Origin: Alteribacter natronophilus
GTDB taxonomy: Bacteria; Bacillota; Bacilli; Bacillales; Salisediminibacteriaceae
Direction: 5' to 3'
NCBI RefSeq assembly: GCF_006007885.1
Contig: NZ_VCRO01000003.1
Coordinates: 372,001-436,000, forward strand
DNA length: 64,000 bases
In this document: positions 10,166-18,330 of the stretch, piece after piece
How positions within the stretch are numbered: the first letter of the stretch is position 1
Layout: the number at the start of each line of letters is the position of its first letter
Translations under genes and position numbers: made by a program
The notes under the pieces: model-generated
Database searches by the model: none
What the model was told of the DNA's origin: nothing
What the model saw: the letters and a program-made list of their open reading frames with translations, nothing else

Positions 10166-11407
10166 TTACTCGCTGTCGTCAATTAAGGTCAGCTGCTCTG
10201 TCTTTTTCTCCACTGCTTCAGGTTCCACCTGGCGTCTGGCAACGCCCGTCTCCATCGCTGCCACAGCAACATTTCTCGCAACGGCCGGCGCGACACGTGA
10301 ATCAAACGGAGCCGGGATTACGTAATCTGCATTCAGTTCCTCGGAAGAAACGAGATCTGCAATCGCCTTTACTGCAGCCACTTTCATCTCTTCGTTGATG
10401 TGTGTGGCGTATACATCAAGGGCGCCTCTGAAGATACCGGGGAAAGCAAGAACGTTGTTAACCTGGTTGGGAAAATCGGACCTTCCTGTACCGATTACAC
10501 TTGCTCCGGCTTCTTTCGCCTCGTCCGGCATAATTTCCGGATCAGGATTGGCCATGGCAAAAATAATCGGATCCTGGTTCATGCTCTCCACCATTTCCTT
10601 CGTGAGGGCACCTTTTACAGACACACCGATAAAGACATCAGATCCGGAGATCACATCCCCCAGACTGCCTTCAAGCCTGTCCTTGTTTGTAACCTGTGCC
10701 ATTTCATGCTTAAGATCGTTCATCCCCTGAGGGCGGCCTTCATAGATGGCTCCCTTTGAGTCGCATAGGATGATATCCTTACATCCCATGCTGAGAAGAA
10801 GCTTAATAATGGCAATTCCGGCCGCTCCCGCTCCGTTAACCACAACCTTAATTTCTGCCATGGATTTACCTGTGATCTTCAGGGCATTGCGGAGGCCTGC
10901 TGCAGTAACAATCGCAGTTCCATGCTGATCATCGTGGAAAACCGGAATGTTCATTTCCTTTTTCAGCCGCTCCTCGATTTCAAAGCAGCGCGGTGCTGCA
11001 ATATCCTCAAGGTTAACTCCACCGAAAGTCGGTTCCATCAGTTTGACTGTCTTAACGATCTCATCCACGTTTGTTGTATTCAGACAGACCGGAAAAGCAT
11101 CAACCCCTGCAAAGGATTTAAACAGTACTGCTTTTCCTTCCATTACAGGAAGTGAAGCTTCGGGACCAATGTTACCGAGCCCCAGCACTGCCGTACCATC
11201 TGATACGACTGCCACCATATTACCTTTCATTGTGTATTCATAAACCGACTGCGGATCCTCAAAGATCGCTTTGCACGGTTCCGCAACACCCGGTGAATAA
11301 GCAAGCGACAAATCCTGAGCGTTTTTCACTGCTACTTTTGAGACTGTTTCAAGTTTCCCTTTATGCACCCGGTGCATATGTAAGGCTTCTTCTCGCAGCG
11401 TCGCCAT
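10166..11407 (-). CDS. ytsJ: malic enzyme (NADP-type, YtsJ-like)
   Basis: Oxidative decarboxylation of malate to pyruvate, giving reduced nicotinamide cofactor. The 413-residue protein is a short bacterial malic enzyme: SLAYSPGVAEPC and GNIGPEASLPVMEGKAVLFK in the malic domain (1-165), the metal-binding segment NLEDIAAPRCFEIEE followed by HDDQHGTAIV, then a Rossmann domain beginning VVVNGAGAAGIAI. B. subtilis ytsJ lies at the same place next to dnaE and prefers NADP. The cofactor here is inferred from orthology. Good AAAGGAG site before the ATG. Confidence 0.93.
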   Translation of the reverse strand: MATLREEALHMHRVHKGKLETVSKVAVKNAQDLSLAYSPGVAEPCKAIFEDPQSVYEYTMKGNMVAVVSDGTAVLGLGNIGPEASLPVMEGKAVLFKSFAGVDAFPVCLNTTNVDEIVKTVKLMEPTFGGVNLEDIAAPRCFEIEERLKKEMNIPVFHDDQHGTAIVTAAGLRNALKITGKSMAEIKVVVNGAGAAGIAIIKLLLSMGCKDIILCDSKGAIYEGRPQGMNDLKHEMAQVTNKDRLEGSLGDVISGSDVFIGVSVKGALTKEMVESMNQDPIIFAMANPDPEIMPDEAKEAGASVIGTGRSDFPNQVNNVLAFPGIFRGALDVYATHINEEMKVAAVKAIADLVSSEELNADYVIPAPFDSRVAPAVARNVAVAAMETGVARRQVEPEAVEKKTEQLTLIDDSE

Positions 11408-11503
11408 TCTCCCACTCCTTTACGTCCAATTCAGTTATGAGCAAAAGTGGTCAGACCACTTCCAAGCAACTTTCATTATAACAAATCACTGTGTGATATA
11501 CAC

Positions 11504-14500
11504 CTATTGTTGTTTAAGAACTACATTTTTATCACCAAGAAGTACGCCAAGGCGGCGTAAAAGCCCTTCATCACCGGATACGTGCCACTGGTCATCAAGC
11601 TGATAGGCTTTCTTTTTTGTCTCATCATAAACTACCACCGGCACTGCTCCGGGGTCGTCCTTCAGGAGATGTGTCAGTTTCTTACGGTAGCCGGGATCCT
11701 GGTGGGCAGCGTCAAGCTTAAGGTAGAGAATTTCCACCGGTTTGGAGTCTTTTTCCGTGAGTGAATCCAGTGGTGCAGCTTTATCCCCGTTTACCTTCGT
11801 CTGACCTTTATGAAAGCTCGTTTTCCCCTGTACAAACAGGAGGGAGCCCTGTTCAAGGTGCGGGCGGACCTGTGCATACTGTTCCGGAAAAAACGTGACT
11901 TCCATTTCACCTGTCTCGTCGGAAAGAACGGCAAACGCCATCTGCTGGCCTCTCCGCGTTTTAATGACCTTTACACTTTCCACAAGCCCCGCTATCCGGA
12001 TCGAGTGAGACTGCTCTCCCATTCCGGGCACGTCCTTAAGAAAAGTGCGGCTGTACTGTTCAAGAATTTCTGCGAATGGGGTAACCGGGTGGTTTGTTGC
12101 GTAAAAACCGAGAACTTCCTTTTCAAACCGCAGCATTTCCTGATCACCGAACGGAGGCACATCGAAGTATTCCGGCTTTTCCACTTCGTCTTTAAAGAGG
12201 GCCGGTTCCACGGATTCCCGGAAAGACTCCCCGTATTCCATCGCCTGATCGAGATTTGCAAGGAGACCTGCCCGGTGCATACCAAATTCATCGCAGGCAC
12301 CGGATACGATCAGAGCCTCCAGCGCTCTTTTCGGCAGAAGACGGGCCGGAATTCTGGCACATAAATCAAAGAGATCCTCAAACGGGCCGAGCCGCCGCTC
12401 TTCAAGGATGGCACCAATCGCCTGTACGCCCACACTTTTAATTGCCTTCAGGCCAATGACGATGGCCTCCCCTTCGGACTTGAAACGGGCATCACTCCGA
12501 TTCACTGACGGACCTGCCACCATGATCCCTTTCTTCTTCGCTTCGGAAATATACTCAGCCATTTTTTCCTGATGGTGAAGAACACCTGAAAGGAGTGCCG
12601 TCAGAAAGCTTGCCGGATAGTTTGCTTTCAGGTAGGCAAGCTGGTAGGCGATGACACTGTACGCAACTGCGTGGCTCCTCGGAAAGCCGTACTCGGCAAA
12701 CCTGACAATCAGGTCATATACGAGATCCGCTTCCTGCCGGCTGTACCCTTTGGAAACCGCCCCGTTTACAAAGGCCGTCCGCCCTTCCTCAAGAGCCTCC
12801 CGGTTCTTCTTGGATACCGCTCTTCTCAGAATATCCGCTTCCCCGAGGGAATAACCGGCCATTATGGAAGCAATCTGCATAATCTGCTCCTGGTAAATCA
12901 CGACGCCGTATGTCTTTTCAAGGACAGGCTTCAGATCACGGTGGGGATAGCCGATTTTTTCCTCTCCGTTTTTTCTCCTGATAAAAAGAGGAATGTTATC
13001 CATCGGTCCCGGCCGGTACAGGGCGTTCACCGAAACAATGTCCTCAAAGTCAGTCGGCTTCAGCCGCTTGAGGACGCTTTTCATCCCGGACGATTCCAGC
13101 TGGAATACCCCGCTGGTGTCCCCTTCACCGAGGAGACGAAAGGTACCGCTGTCATCAAAAGGAATCGTTTTTATATCTACTTCCTCGCCGTGGTCCTCTT
13201 TTACGAGCCTGACAATGTCCTTGATAAAACTGAGGTTGCGAAGTCCCAGAAAGTCCATTTTCAGCAGTCCGAGTTCTTCAAGTATGCCCATCGGATACTG
13301 GGTAAGCCGGATTTCCCCATTCCCTGTCTGGACCGGTATGACATCTGTTAGAGGAGCTTCACTGATGACTACACCTGCGGCATGAACGGACGTATGGCGC
13401 GGAAGCCCTTCGATCCGGACTGCAGTCCGGTAAAGTTCCCCGAGAGTCTCTTCCTCCTCTGTGAGACGCCTGAACTCATCCGATTCGGCAAGAGCATCCT
13501 TCAATGTCACGTTCGGGCGTGAAGGAATCAGTTTTGCCAGCCTGTCCACGAGCCGCTGATCGGTGCCCATTACCCTTCCTGTATCCCTGATTGCCGCTTT
13601 GGCAGCCAGGGTTCCGTAAGTAATGATCTGGGCAACGTGGTCATGACCGTATTTTTCCGCCACATACCGGATGACCCGGTCCCGCTCGTCATCAGGAAAA
13701 TCAATATCGATATCCGGCATGGAAACCCGTTCGGGATTCAGGAAACGCTCGAACAGAAGATCATAGGCAATCGGATCCACGTCGGTGATTCTCAGAACGT
13801 AAGCTACAATCGAACCGGCAGCGGAGCCCCGTCCCGGACCTGTCAGAATTCCGTTTTTATGCGCATACGCCATAAAGTCCCACACAATCAGAAAGTAATC
13901 CTCGTACTTCATGTCCGTAATCACTTTCAGTTCATACTCAAGCCGTTTGCGTACTTCAGGTGCAGGATCTTCGCCGTACCGGCTGATCAGCCCCTCTTCA
14001 CACTGTTTTCGGAGGTAACCGTCTGCTGTTTCGCCCTCCGGTACAGGGAACTTCGGAAAATACGATTCTCCAAACTGTATTTCCGACTCGCACATCTCCG
14101 CAATCTCCACCGTCCGGCTGCACGCCTCCGGCCAGGAGGAGAAAAGACCGTTCATCTCCTCCTGTGTTTTTAAATAATATTCCTCCGATGAACAGCTGTC
14201 CGGAAGCTCCTCAAGGGTTTCCCCCCTGCCGATTGCCTGGACAGCACGATGGGCCAGATCGTCCCCGGGTAAAGCAAACTGGACATGATTTGAGGCCACA
14301 AACGGCAGTTCCCGTCCAGTACTTTTATTCCATTCGTTAAGCTTCAGAAGCCGCTCTTTCTCATGAGCCCGTCCGTGCTGCTGAAGTTCTATGTATGTAT
14401 TTCTGCTTCCAAAGGCTTTCTGCAGTTTATCAAGCATCATCTCTGCACCGTTTCGGTCACCCTGCTCGATCTGTTTCTGGACAGGTCCTCCCTCAAACGG

Positions 14501-14878
14501 AGAGATGGCAACCAGTGAATCGGGGCGGATACGGTTGAGCTGTTTCACATGGGCCATCGGCTGGCCTTTTACCATCGTATCGTAGGCGGAAGCCGTCAGC
14601 TTCATGAGTGTTCTGAGCCCTTCATTGTTCCGGGCAATCATTACGAGAGGAAACTGTTCATCCCCGTCGGTAAACACCAGTTCCGTTCCGAGAAGAGGTT
14701 TAATCCCTTCTTTTATGCAGGCCTTATAAAAAGGAACAACACCGTACATGCCGTGAAGATCGGTAATGGCAAGTGCGGACATTCCCGACTCTTTTGCACG
14801 TTTAACAAGAGCCTCAATTTTCCCTGCTCCGTAAAGAAAACTGTATTCACTGTGGACGTGCAGATGTACAAAACTCAT
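11504..14878 (-). CDS. dnaE: DNA polymerase III alpha subunit, DnaE type
   Basis: The second replicative C-family polymerase of low-GC Gram-positives, which extends RNA primers before PolC takes over. The 1124-residue protein starts with a PHP domain (FVHLHVHSEYSFLYG), carries the catalytic aspartates in the palm block MPDIDIDFPDDERD, then RPGPM, a helix-hairpin-helix region, and a C-terminal OB fold near residues 950-1040. Length fits the DnaE3 type (about 1115 in B. subtilis). The ATG at 14878 has a strong GGAGGAGGAAGG site. The leader is unusual: a MITE-like repeat (14914-15093) lies between the start codon and a LexA-like box at 15142. Confidence 0.96.
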   Translation of the reverse strand: MSFVHLHVHSEYSFLYGAGKIEALVKRAKESGMSALAITDLHGMYGVVPFYKACIKEGIKPLLGTELVFTDGDEQFPLVMIARNNEGLRTLMKLTASAYDTMVKGQPMAHVKQLNRIRPDSLVAISPFEGGPVQKQIEQGDRNGAEMMLDKLQKAFGSRNTYIELQQHGRAHEKERLLKLNEWNKSTGRELPFVASNHVQFALPGDDLAHRAVQAIGRGETLEELPDSCSSEEYYLKTQEEMNGLFSSWPEACSRTVEIAEMCESEIQFGESYFPKFPVPEGETADGYLRKQCEEGLISRYGEDPAPEVRKRLEYELKVITDMKYEDYFLIVWDFMAYAHKNGILTGPGRGSAAGSIVAYVLRITDVDPIAYDLLFERFLNPERVSMPDIDIDFPDDERDRVIRYVAEKYGHDHVAQIITYGTLAAKAAIRDTGRVMGTDQRLVDRLAKLIPSRPNVTLKDALAESDEFRRLTEEEETLGELYRTAVRIEGLPRHTSVHAAGVVISEAPLTDVIPVQTGNGEIRLTQYPMGILEELGLLKMDFLGLRNLSFIKDIVRLVKEDHGEEVDIKTIPFDDSGTFRLLGEGDTSGVFQLESSGMKSVLKRLKPTDFEDIVSVNALYRPGPMDNIPLFIRRKNGEEKIGYPHRDLKPVLEKTYGVVIYQEQIMQIASIMAGYSLGEADILRRAVSKKNREALEEGRTAFVNGAVSKGYSRQEADLVYDLIVRFAEYGFPRSHAVAYSVIAYQLAYLKANYPASFLTALLSGVLHHQEKMAEYISEAKKKGIMVAGPSVNRSDARFKSEGEAIVIGLKAIKSVGVQAIGAILEERRLGPFEDLFDLCARIPARLLPKRALEALIVSGACDEFGMHRAGLLANLDQAMEYGESFRESVEPALFKDEVEKPEYFDVPPFGDQEMLRFEKEVLGFYATNHPVTPFAEILEQYSRTFLKDVPGMGEQSHSIRIAGLVESVKVIKTRRGQQMAFAVLSDETGEMEVTFFPEQYAQVRPHLEQGSLLFVQGKTSFHKGQTKVNGDKAAPLDSLTEKDSKPVEILYLKLDAAHQDPGYRKKLTHLLKDDPGAVPVVVYDETKKKAYQLDDQWHVSGDEGLLRRLGVLLGDKNVVLKQQ

Positions 14879-14913
14879 CCTTCCTCCTCCTCTCTTCATT
14901 CTTTTTTAAGATG

Positions 14914-15093
14914 GCTGTTTTCGGAAAGATTGTTGTTTTTCTACGCTGCAGACCGACGCTTTCCGCGGGCAACACCTCAGCCTCCTCGGGAAAATCGCCC
15001 TGCGGGGTCTTCGGCTGTTGCTTTTCCCGCTGGAGTCGCGGCCTTTCGCTCCAAAAAAATAATACCAATAGCAACAACCTTTACGAAAAGAGC
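14914..15093 (+). repeat. MITE-like dispersed repeat, copy 2 (180 bp, complete)
   Basis: The shortest complete copy. The left end is GCTGTTTTCGGAAAGATTG plus TTGTT; the right end, read on the minus strand, is GCTCTTTTCGTAAAGGTTG plus TTGCT (20 of 24 bases match). The interior has the family blocks CGACGCTTTCCGCGGGCAAC, CCTGCGGGGTCTTC and CCCGCTGGAGTCGCGGCCTT. The 7-bp direct repeat TTTTAAG occurs at 14904-14910 (3 bp outside the left end) and 15094-15100 (touching the right end), a possible target-site duplication. It is non-coding and sits in the 5' leader of dnaE. Confidence 0.8.
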
Positions 15094-15141
15094 TTTTAAG
15101 GTACACGCAATCATCCTTGTCTTTGTATTCCCATTGTAACG

Positions 15142-15155
15142 CAAACGCATGTTTG
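15142..15155. promoter_or_regulatory. LexA-like (SOS) box upstream of dnaE
   Basis: CAAACGCATGTTTG is a perfect palindromic-arm site that differs from the Bacillus LexA/DinR consensus CGAACRNRYGTTYG only at the second base. On the minus strand it is followed directly by TACAAT, a plausible -10 box for dnaE. B. subtilis dnaE is reported to be DNA-damage inducible. The box also lies upstream of the divergent ytrH, whose own promoter appears to start further downstream. Confidence 0.55.
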
Positions 15156-15171
15156 CGCACAGAAATAAAAC

Positions 15172-15199
15172 ACATAACTTCCTGTCCAGTCCATACATA
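15172..15199 (+). promoter_or_regulatory. candidate sigma-E promoter of ytrHI
   Basis: ACATAAC (15172-15178), a 13-bp spacer and CATACATA (15192-15199) resemble the sigma-E pattern (ATA-containing -35 and CATACAnT -10). B. subtilis ytrHI is transcribed by sigma-E in the mother cell. The match is imperfect, so this is tentative. Confidence 0.35.
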
Positions 15200-15275
15200 T
15201 GTAATATAAACGGGCAGACAGGCTTATGAACTCCTGGAGGTCGGCTTAAGGACACAAGGTCCGGAGGGATAAACA

Positions 15276-15608
15276 TTGGATAAGGATTTTCTTGCTACGC
15301 TCATTATTGATTTTTTCGTTGCGTTCGGGGTGATTATCGGCGGCACGATTCTCGGCGGGATAGGAGCCTATCTGATCGGGAAGCCTCCCCTTTCCATCAT
15401 GCACGACCTCGCCTCAAGTCTGAAAATCTGGGCTCTGGTCGCTGCCATTGGAGGTACGTTCGACGCCATTTCCAGTCTGGAGCGGGGGATCTTCGAAGGA
15501 ACACACGCTGACATTATTAATACCGGCCTGATGATTTTTGCCGCACTGTGCGGTGCCCACAGCGGTACGGTACTGATACAGTGGCTTACACAGGAGGGGA
15601 TGAAATGA
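15276..15608 (+). CDS. ytrH: sporulation membrane protein YtrH
   Basis: A 110-residue protein with three hydrophobic segments (about 8-33, 47-62, 82-104) that closely fits the YtrH family, a sporulation protein found only in spore formers and made under sigma-E. In B. subtilis ytrH and ytrI are needed for full sporulation efficiency. The start is a TTG at 15276, supported by GGAGGG 8 bp upstream and by the absence of an in-frame ATG. Its stop codon overlaps the ytrI start by 4 bp (ATGA), so the two are translationally coupled. It is divergent from dnaE. Confidence 0.92.
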   Translation: MDKDFLATLIIDFFVAFGVIIGGTILGGIGAYLIGKPPLSIMHDLASSLKIWALVAAIGGTFDAISSLERGIFEGTHADIINTGLMIFAALCGAHSGTVLIQWLTQEGMK

Positions 15609-16111
15609 GAATCCCTCCTCTTTATCGTGATAAGAGCTGGCAGCGCTTTACTGCCGGGGTCATCCTTGGCATGCTTATTGGATGGCTCTTTTTTTTATAT
15701 AACTTCGGCTATGTGTACGATAAAATGATCATCGAAATCGGTAAACAGCGGACGACAATCGAAAATCTCGAAAATACCGTGGAGATTCTCCAGAAAGATC
15801 AGGACGAGATGAACCGGGAGAACCAGGAGAAACTCACAGTACAGGAAATCAGGGTGAACTTTATTAACGAACGGGAGGTAAATCTCAGTGAGCTGACCAT
15901 TTTTGAGCTGAGAAGCGCGGTGGAGAGTGAGCTTGAACTGATTAAGAACAAAGGAATCGAGTCGGTTTTTTCCTCGAGGGAACTGCTGAAAAAAGCAGTG
16001 GAGAACAAAACCTTCAGAATCAATAATGATAAAAAATATCAGCTTAAAATCGAGCATTTCATGATTTATACGACGACTGAAGTGGATATCAGCATACACG
16101 CAGCTGACTGA
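15605..16111 (+). CDS. ytrI: sporulation membrane protein YtrI
   Basis: This 168-residue protein has one N-terminal membrane helix (about residues 16-36) followed by a coiled-coil (about 45-85: heptad-rich TIENLENTVEILQKDQDEM) and a C-terminal alpha/beta domain expected outside the membrane. The sequence and position behind ytrH match YtrI, which is required for normal sporulation in B. subtilis. The ATG at 15605 overlaps the ytrH stop as ATGA and has the GGAGGGG of the ytrH end as its ribosome binding site. Molecular function is unknown. Confidence 0.9.
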   Translation: MRIPPLYRDKSWQRFTAGVILGMLIGWLFFLYNFGYVYDKMIIEIGKQRTTIENLENTVEILQKDQDEMNRENQEKLTVQEIRVNFINEREVNLSELTIFELRSAVESELELIKNKGIESVFSSRELLKKAVENKTFRINNDKKYQLKIEHFMIYTTTEVDISIHAAD

Positions 16112-16318
16112 TATCCAATTTAGTGTTTACGCCTTCCTGATTGCGGGTAAAGAACCGGGGCTCACGGTGATTCCATTATGGCGTTTGTATGAACAATCCC
16201 GGGAGCCATTCGCACTCTGATCCAAATTGTGTATACTTATAGTAAGAGCAGCTGATCATGCACCGGACATCCTTGTATTGCATATACCATTTACAGTAGA
16301 AGAAGGAGGTTCAGCGTT

Positions 16319-16507
16319 ATGAAAGTTATGAGTCGCAGCAAACTTGCACAGGAAAAGATTAAAAATATTGAAGCTGGTTTTTCCGCATTTGCAGAAACAG
16401 AAGAAGTGAGCAGTCTTATTCGTAAGGAACTTGCCAGAATGAACCTCGTGGTAATTGAAGAGGAGACCGAACTGGGCTCCTGGTTCATCCCTGAAAAAAG
16501 AGCGTGA
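16319..16507 (+). CDS. small conserved hypothetical protein, 62 residues
   Basis: I do not recognise a family. The 62-residue product is mostly helical (LAQEKIKNIEAGFSAFAETEEVSSLIRKELARMN) and ends in a short beta-like stretch. It is very likely a real gene: AAGGAGG lies 8 bp before the ATG, and a strong terminator begins at its stop codon. B. subtilis also has a small gene between ytrI and nrnA. It is expressed separately from ytrHI, with a 207-bp gap in front that contains a possible TATAGT -10 box. Confidence 0.7.
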   Translation: MKVMSRSKLAQEKIKNIEAGFSAFAETEEVSSLIRKELARMNLVVIEEETELGSWFIPEKRA

Positions 16508-16540
16508 CGCGCCCTGAAAGCCGCGTCCGCTCTTTTTTTG
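16499..16540 (+). terminator. intrinsic terminator of the 62-residue ORF
   Basis: GAGCG-TG-ACGCG pairs with CGCGT-CC-GCTC and is followed by seven T residues. The stem starts at the stop codon. Confidence 0.85.
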
Positions 16541-16641
16541 TTCCCATAGTGTCAGTTTGTTTCCTGAAAGAATTCCGCTCCAGGCGGCACCGCCTGAGAG
16601 AGCGGATGTTTTAATTACATATAGCAGACAGTCTCACATGG

Positions 16642-17592
16642 TTATTCTTTTTCAGGGTAATTCCTGCAGAGTGCATCCAGTTCACGGAGAAGCTCTTCCG
16701 TCTCCTCCCAGGAATAACAGGTCGCACCGGAAGCCATCGGGTGTCCCCCTCCGTTATAACGGGCTGCAAGGTCGTTTACTGCCGGTCCCTTGGAACGGAG
16801 ACGGACACGGACCTCGTCCTCCTCCTCCACGAAAAACACCCACGCCTTGACTCCCTTGATAGAGGAAAACGCGTTTACAAAGCCCGCAGTCATAGAAGCC
16901 GTCACGGCAAATTCCTCGAGCTTTTTCTTAGGCAGTCTGATATAAGCTGTCCCGGAGGGCAGCATTTCAGCATTAGAAAGGACAAATCCCTCCATGCGGA
17001 TCAGCTCCAGTGATTTTTCATACATGGCATCGTAAAGATCGGGGCGGGAAAAATTGAACTCAATCAGCTTTCCTGCTGCGGCAAATGTCCTGTCTGTTGT
17101 GTTCGGGTGCCTGAAGCGTCCCGTATCCCCCACAATTCCGGCATAGAGAAGTCTGGCACCTTCGTCGGTCAGCGCGGCGCCTTCCTTCGCCCATGTTTCA
17201 TACAGTTCAAATATCATTTCACTTGTGGAACTGGCTTCCGTATCCACCCATGAAACGTCACCGTACTGATCCACTTCAGGGTGATGGTCAATCTTCACCA
17301 GTGTCCTGCCAAGCCCGTACCGATCGTCATCAATTCTCGGCTGGTTAGCCGTATCGCACACGATGACAAGAGCATCCCTGAAATCTTCGTCACTCACCTG
17401 ATCCATCGGAGTCAGATAATCAAATTCACTGTCCTCAACTCCAGTAACGAGGACCCGCTTTTCCGGGCAGGTGGCTTTTATGATCTCACGGAGTCCTCCC
17501 TGGGATCCGATCGCATCCGGATCAGGACGGACGTGCCGGTGAATAATGATCGTCTCGTGCTTATGTATCAGTTCAATTATTTCCTTTTTCAT
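16642..17592 (-). CDS. nrnA: bifunctional nanoRNase / 3'-phosphoadenosine 5'-phosphatase NrnA
   Basis: A DHH/DHHA1 phosphoesterase that degrades 2-5 nt RNA oligonucleotides and dephosphorylates pAp from sulfate assimilation. The 316-residue protein has the DHH metal motifs HRHVRPDPDAIGSQGGL (26-42), the IDHHPEVDQYGD block, and the C-terminal GGGHPMASGA substrate loop. Start at 17592 chosen because AGGAGT is 8 bp upstream; a longer open frame adds a basic segment unlike the family. It stands convergent to the ytrHI side and divergent from ytpI, as in B. subtilis. Confidence 0.95.
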   Translation of the reverse strand: MKKEIIELIHKHETIIIHRHVRPDPDAIGSQGGLREIIKATCPEKRVLVTGVEDSEFDYLTPMDQVSDEDFRDALVIVCDTANQPRIDDDRYGLGRTLVKIDHHPEVDQYGDVSWVDTEASSTSEMIFELYETWAKEGAALTDEGARLLYAGIVGDTGRFRHPNTTDRTFAAAGKLIEFNFSRPDLYDAMYEKSLELIRMEGFVLSNAEMLPSGTAYIRLPKKKLEEFAVTASMTAGFVNAFSSIKGVKAWVFFVEEEDEVRVRLRSKGPAVNDLAARYNGGGHPMASGATCYSWEETEELLRELDALCRNYPEKE

Positions 17593-17842
17593 ATGTATGA
17601 CTCCTATCCGGTCAAATTTAAACTCCAGGGAAAAACCAATTCTGTTCCGCTGAAGTTCTGTCTTTTTTAAGATTATCCCAAAACATGCTATGTTACAATG
17701 GCTCGTATTCACTTGATTCCCAAAGCCTCTATGTGCTATTTTTAACAGTAGAATACCGGTTTTCTGCCGGTGCTATTCTGACGTGTCACTGAACAATCAG
17801 CCGGTTCCTGTGCGGAGCCTCTGCAATAAAGGAGACGTTTTT

Positions 17843-18169
17843 ATGTTTTTAGCAATTATGATTGTCGTTTCTTTCGTTCTGTTCGTATACTTTAAAGTCC
17901 AGCAGACGAGATCCCGCGGCGTTATGGAAGGAAACTGGTATGCTTCCAAGGCAAGTATTGCAGTCGGTATTGCCATCGGCTCATTCGGCCTGAATGCCAT
18001 GATTCTTTACGGAACGTCGATTTCAACAGCCGTAGGGGTTATTTTTATGATTTACGGCGGGATTAATGTCTTTTTCGGTATCCGTAACTACCGCGCGTTT
18101 CTCCCGGCAGCCCAGAAGGAAGCCGAAGCCATCCGGCAGCACGAGGAACAGCAGCAGCCAGCTAAATAA
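17843..18169 (+). CDS. ytpI: YtpI-like membrane protein
   Basis: This 108-residue protein has three hydrophobic segments (residues 1-17, 37-56, 60-78) and a hydrophilic Gln/Glu-rich tail. Size, topology and position between nrnA and ytoI fit YtpI, a conserved membrane protein of unknown function in Bacillus. The ATG at 17843 has AAAGGAG 9 bp upstream. A terminator follows directly, so it is a single-gene unit. Confidence 0.85.
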   Translation: MFLAIMIVVSFVLFVYFKVQQTRSRGVMEGNWYASKASIAVGIAIGSFGLNAMILYGTSISTAVGVIFMIYGGINVFFGIRNYRAFLPAAQKEAEAIRQHEEQQQPAK

Positions 18170-18173
18170 ACAC

Positions 18174-18219
18174 AAACATCCCGGCGCAGGTTTGTCCCTG
18201 CAGCCGGGATGTTTTTTTA
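18174..18219 (+). terminator. intrinsic terminator of ytpI
   Basis: ACATCCCGGC and GCCGGGATGT form a 10-bp stem around GCAGG...CCTGC, followed by a run of T. Confidence 0.88.
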
Positions 18220-18330
18220 CAGGTGAAACGCGTTTGAGAGCTGATTCCGGCATTATTAAATCGGCTTTAGAGTCGTCAGTCGAATTGGCGTCGCTCATCC
18301 ATTACCTCTCAAAATGCAGGCAGGATTCAC

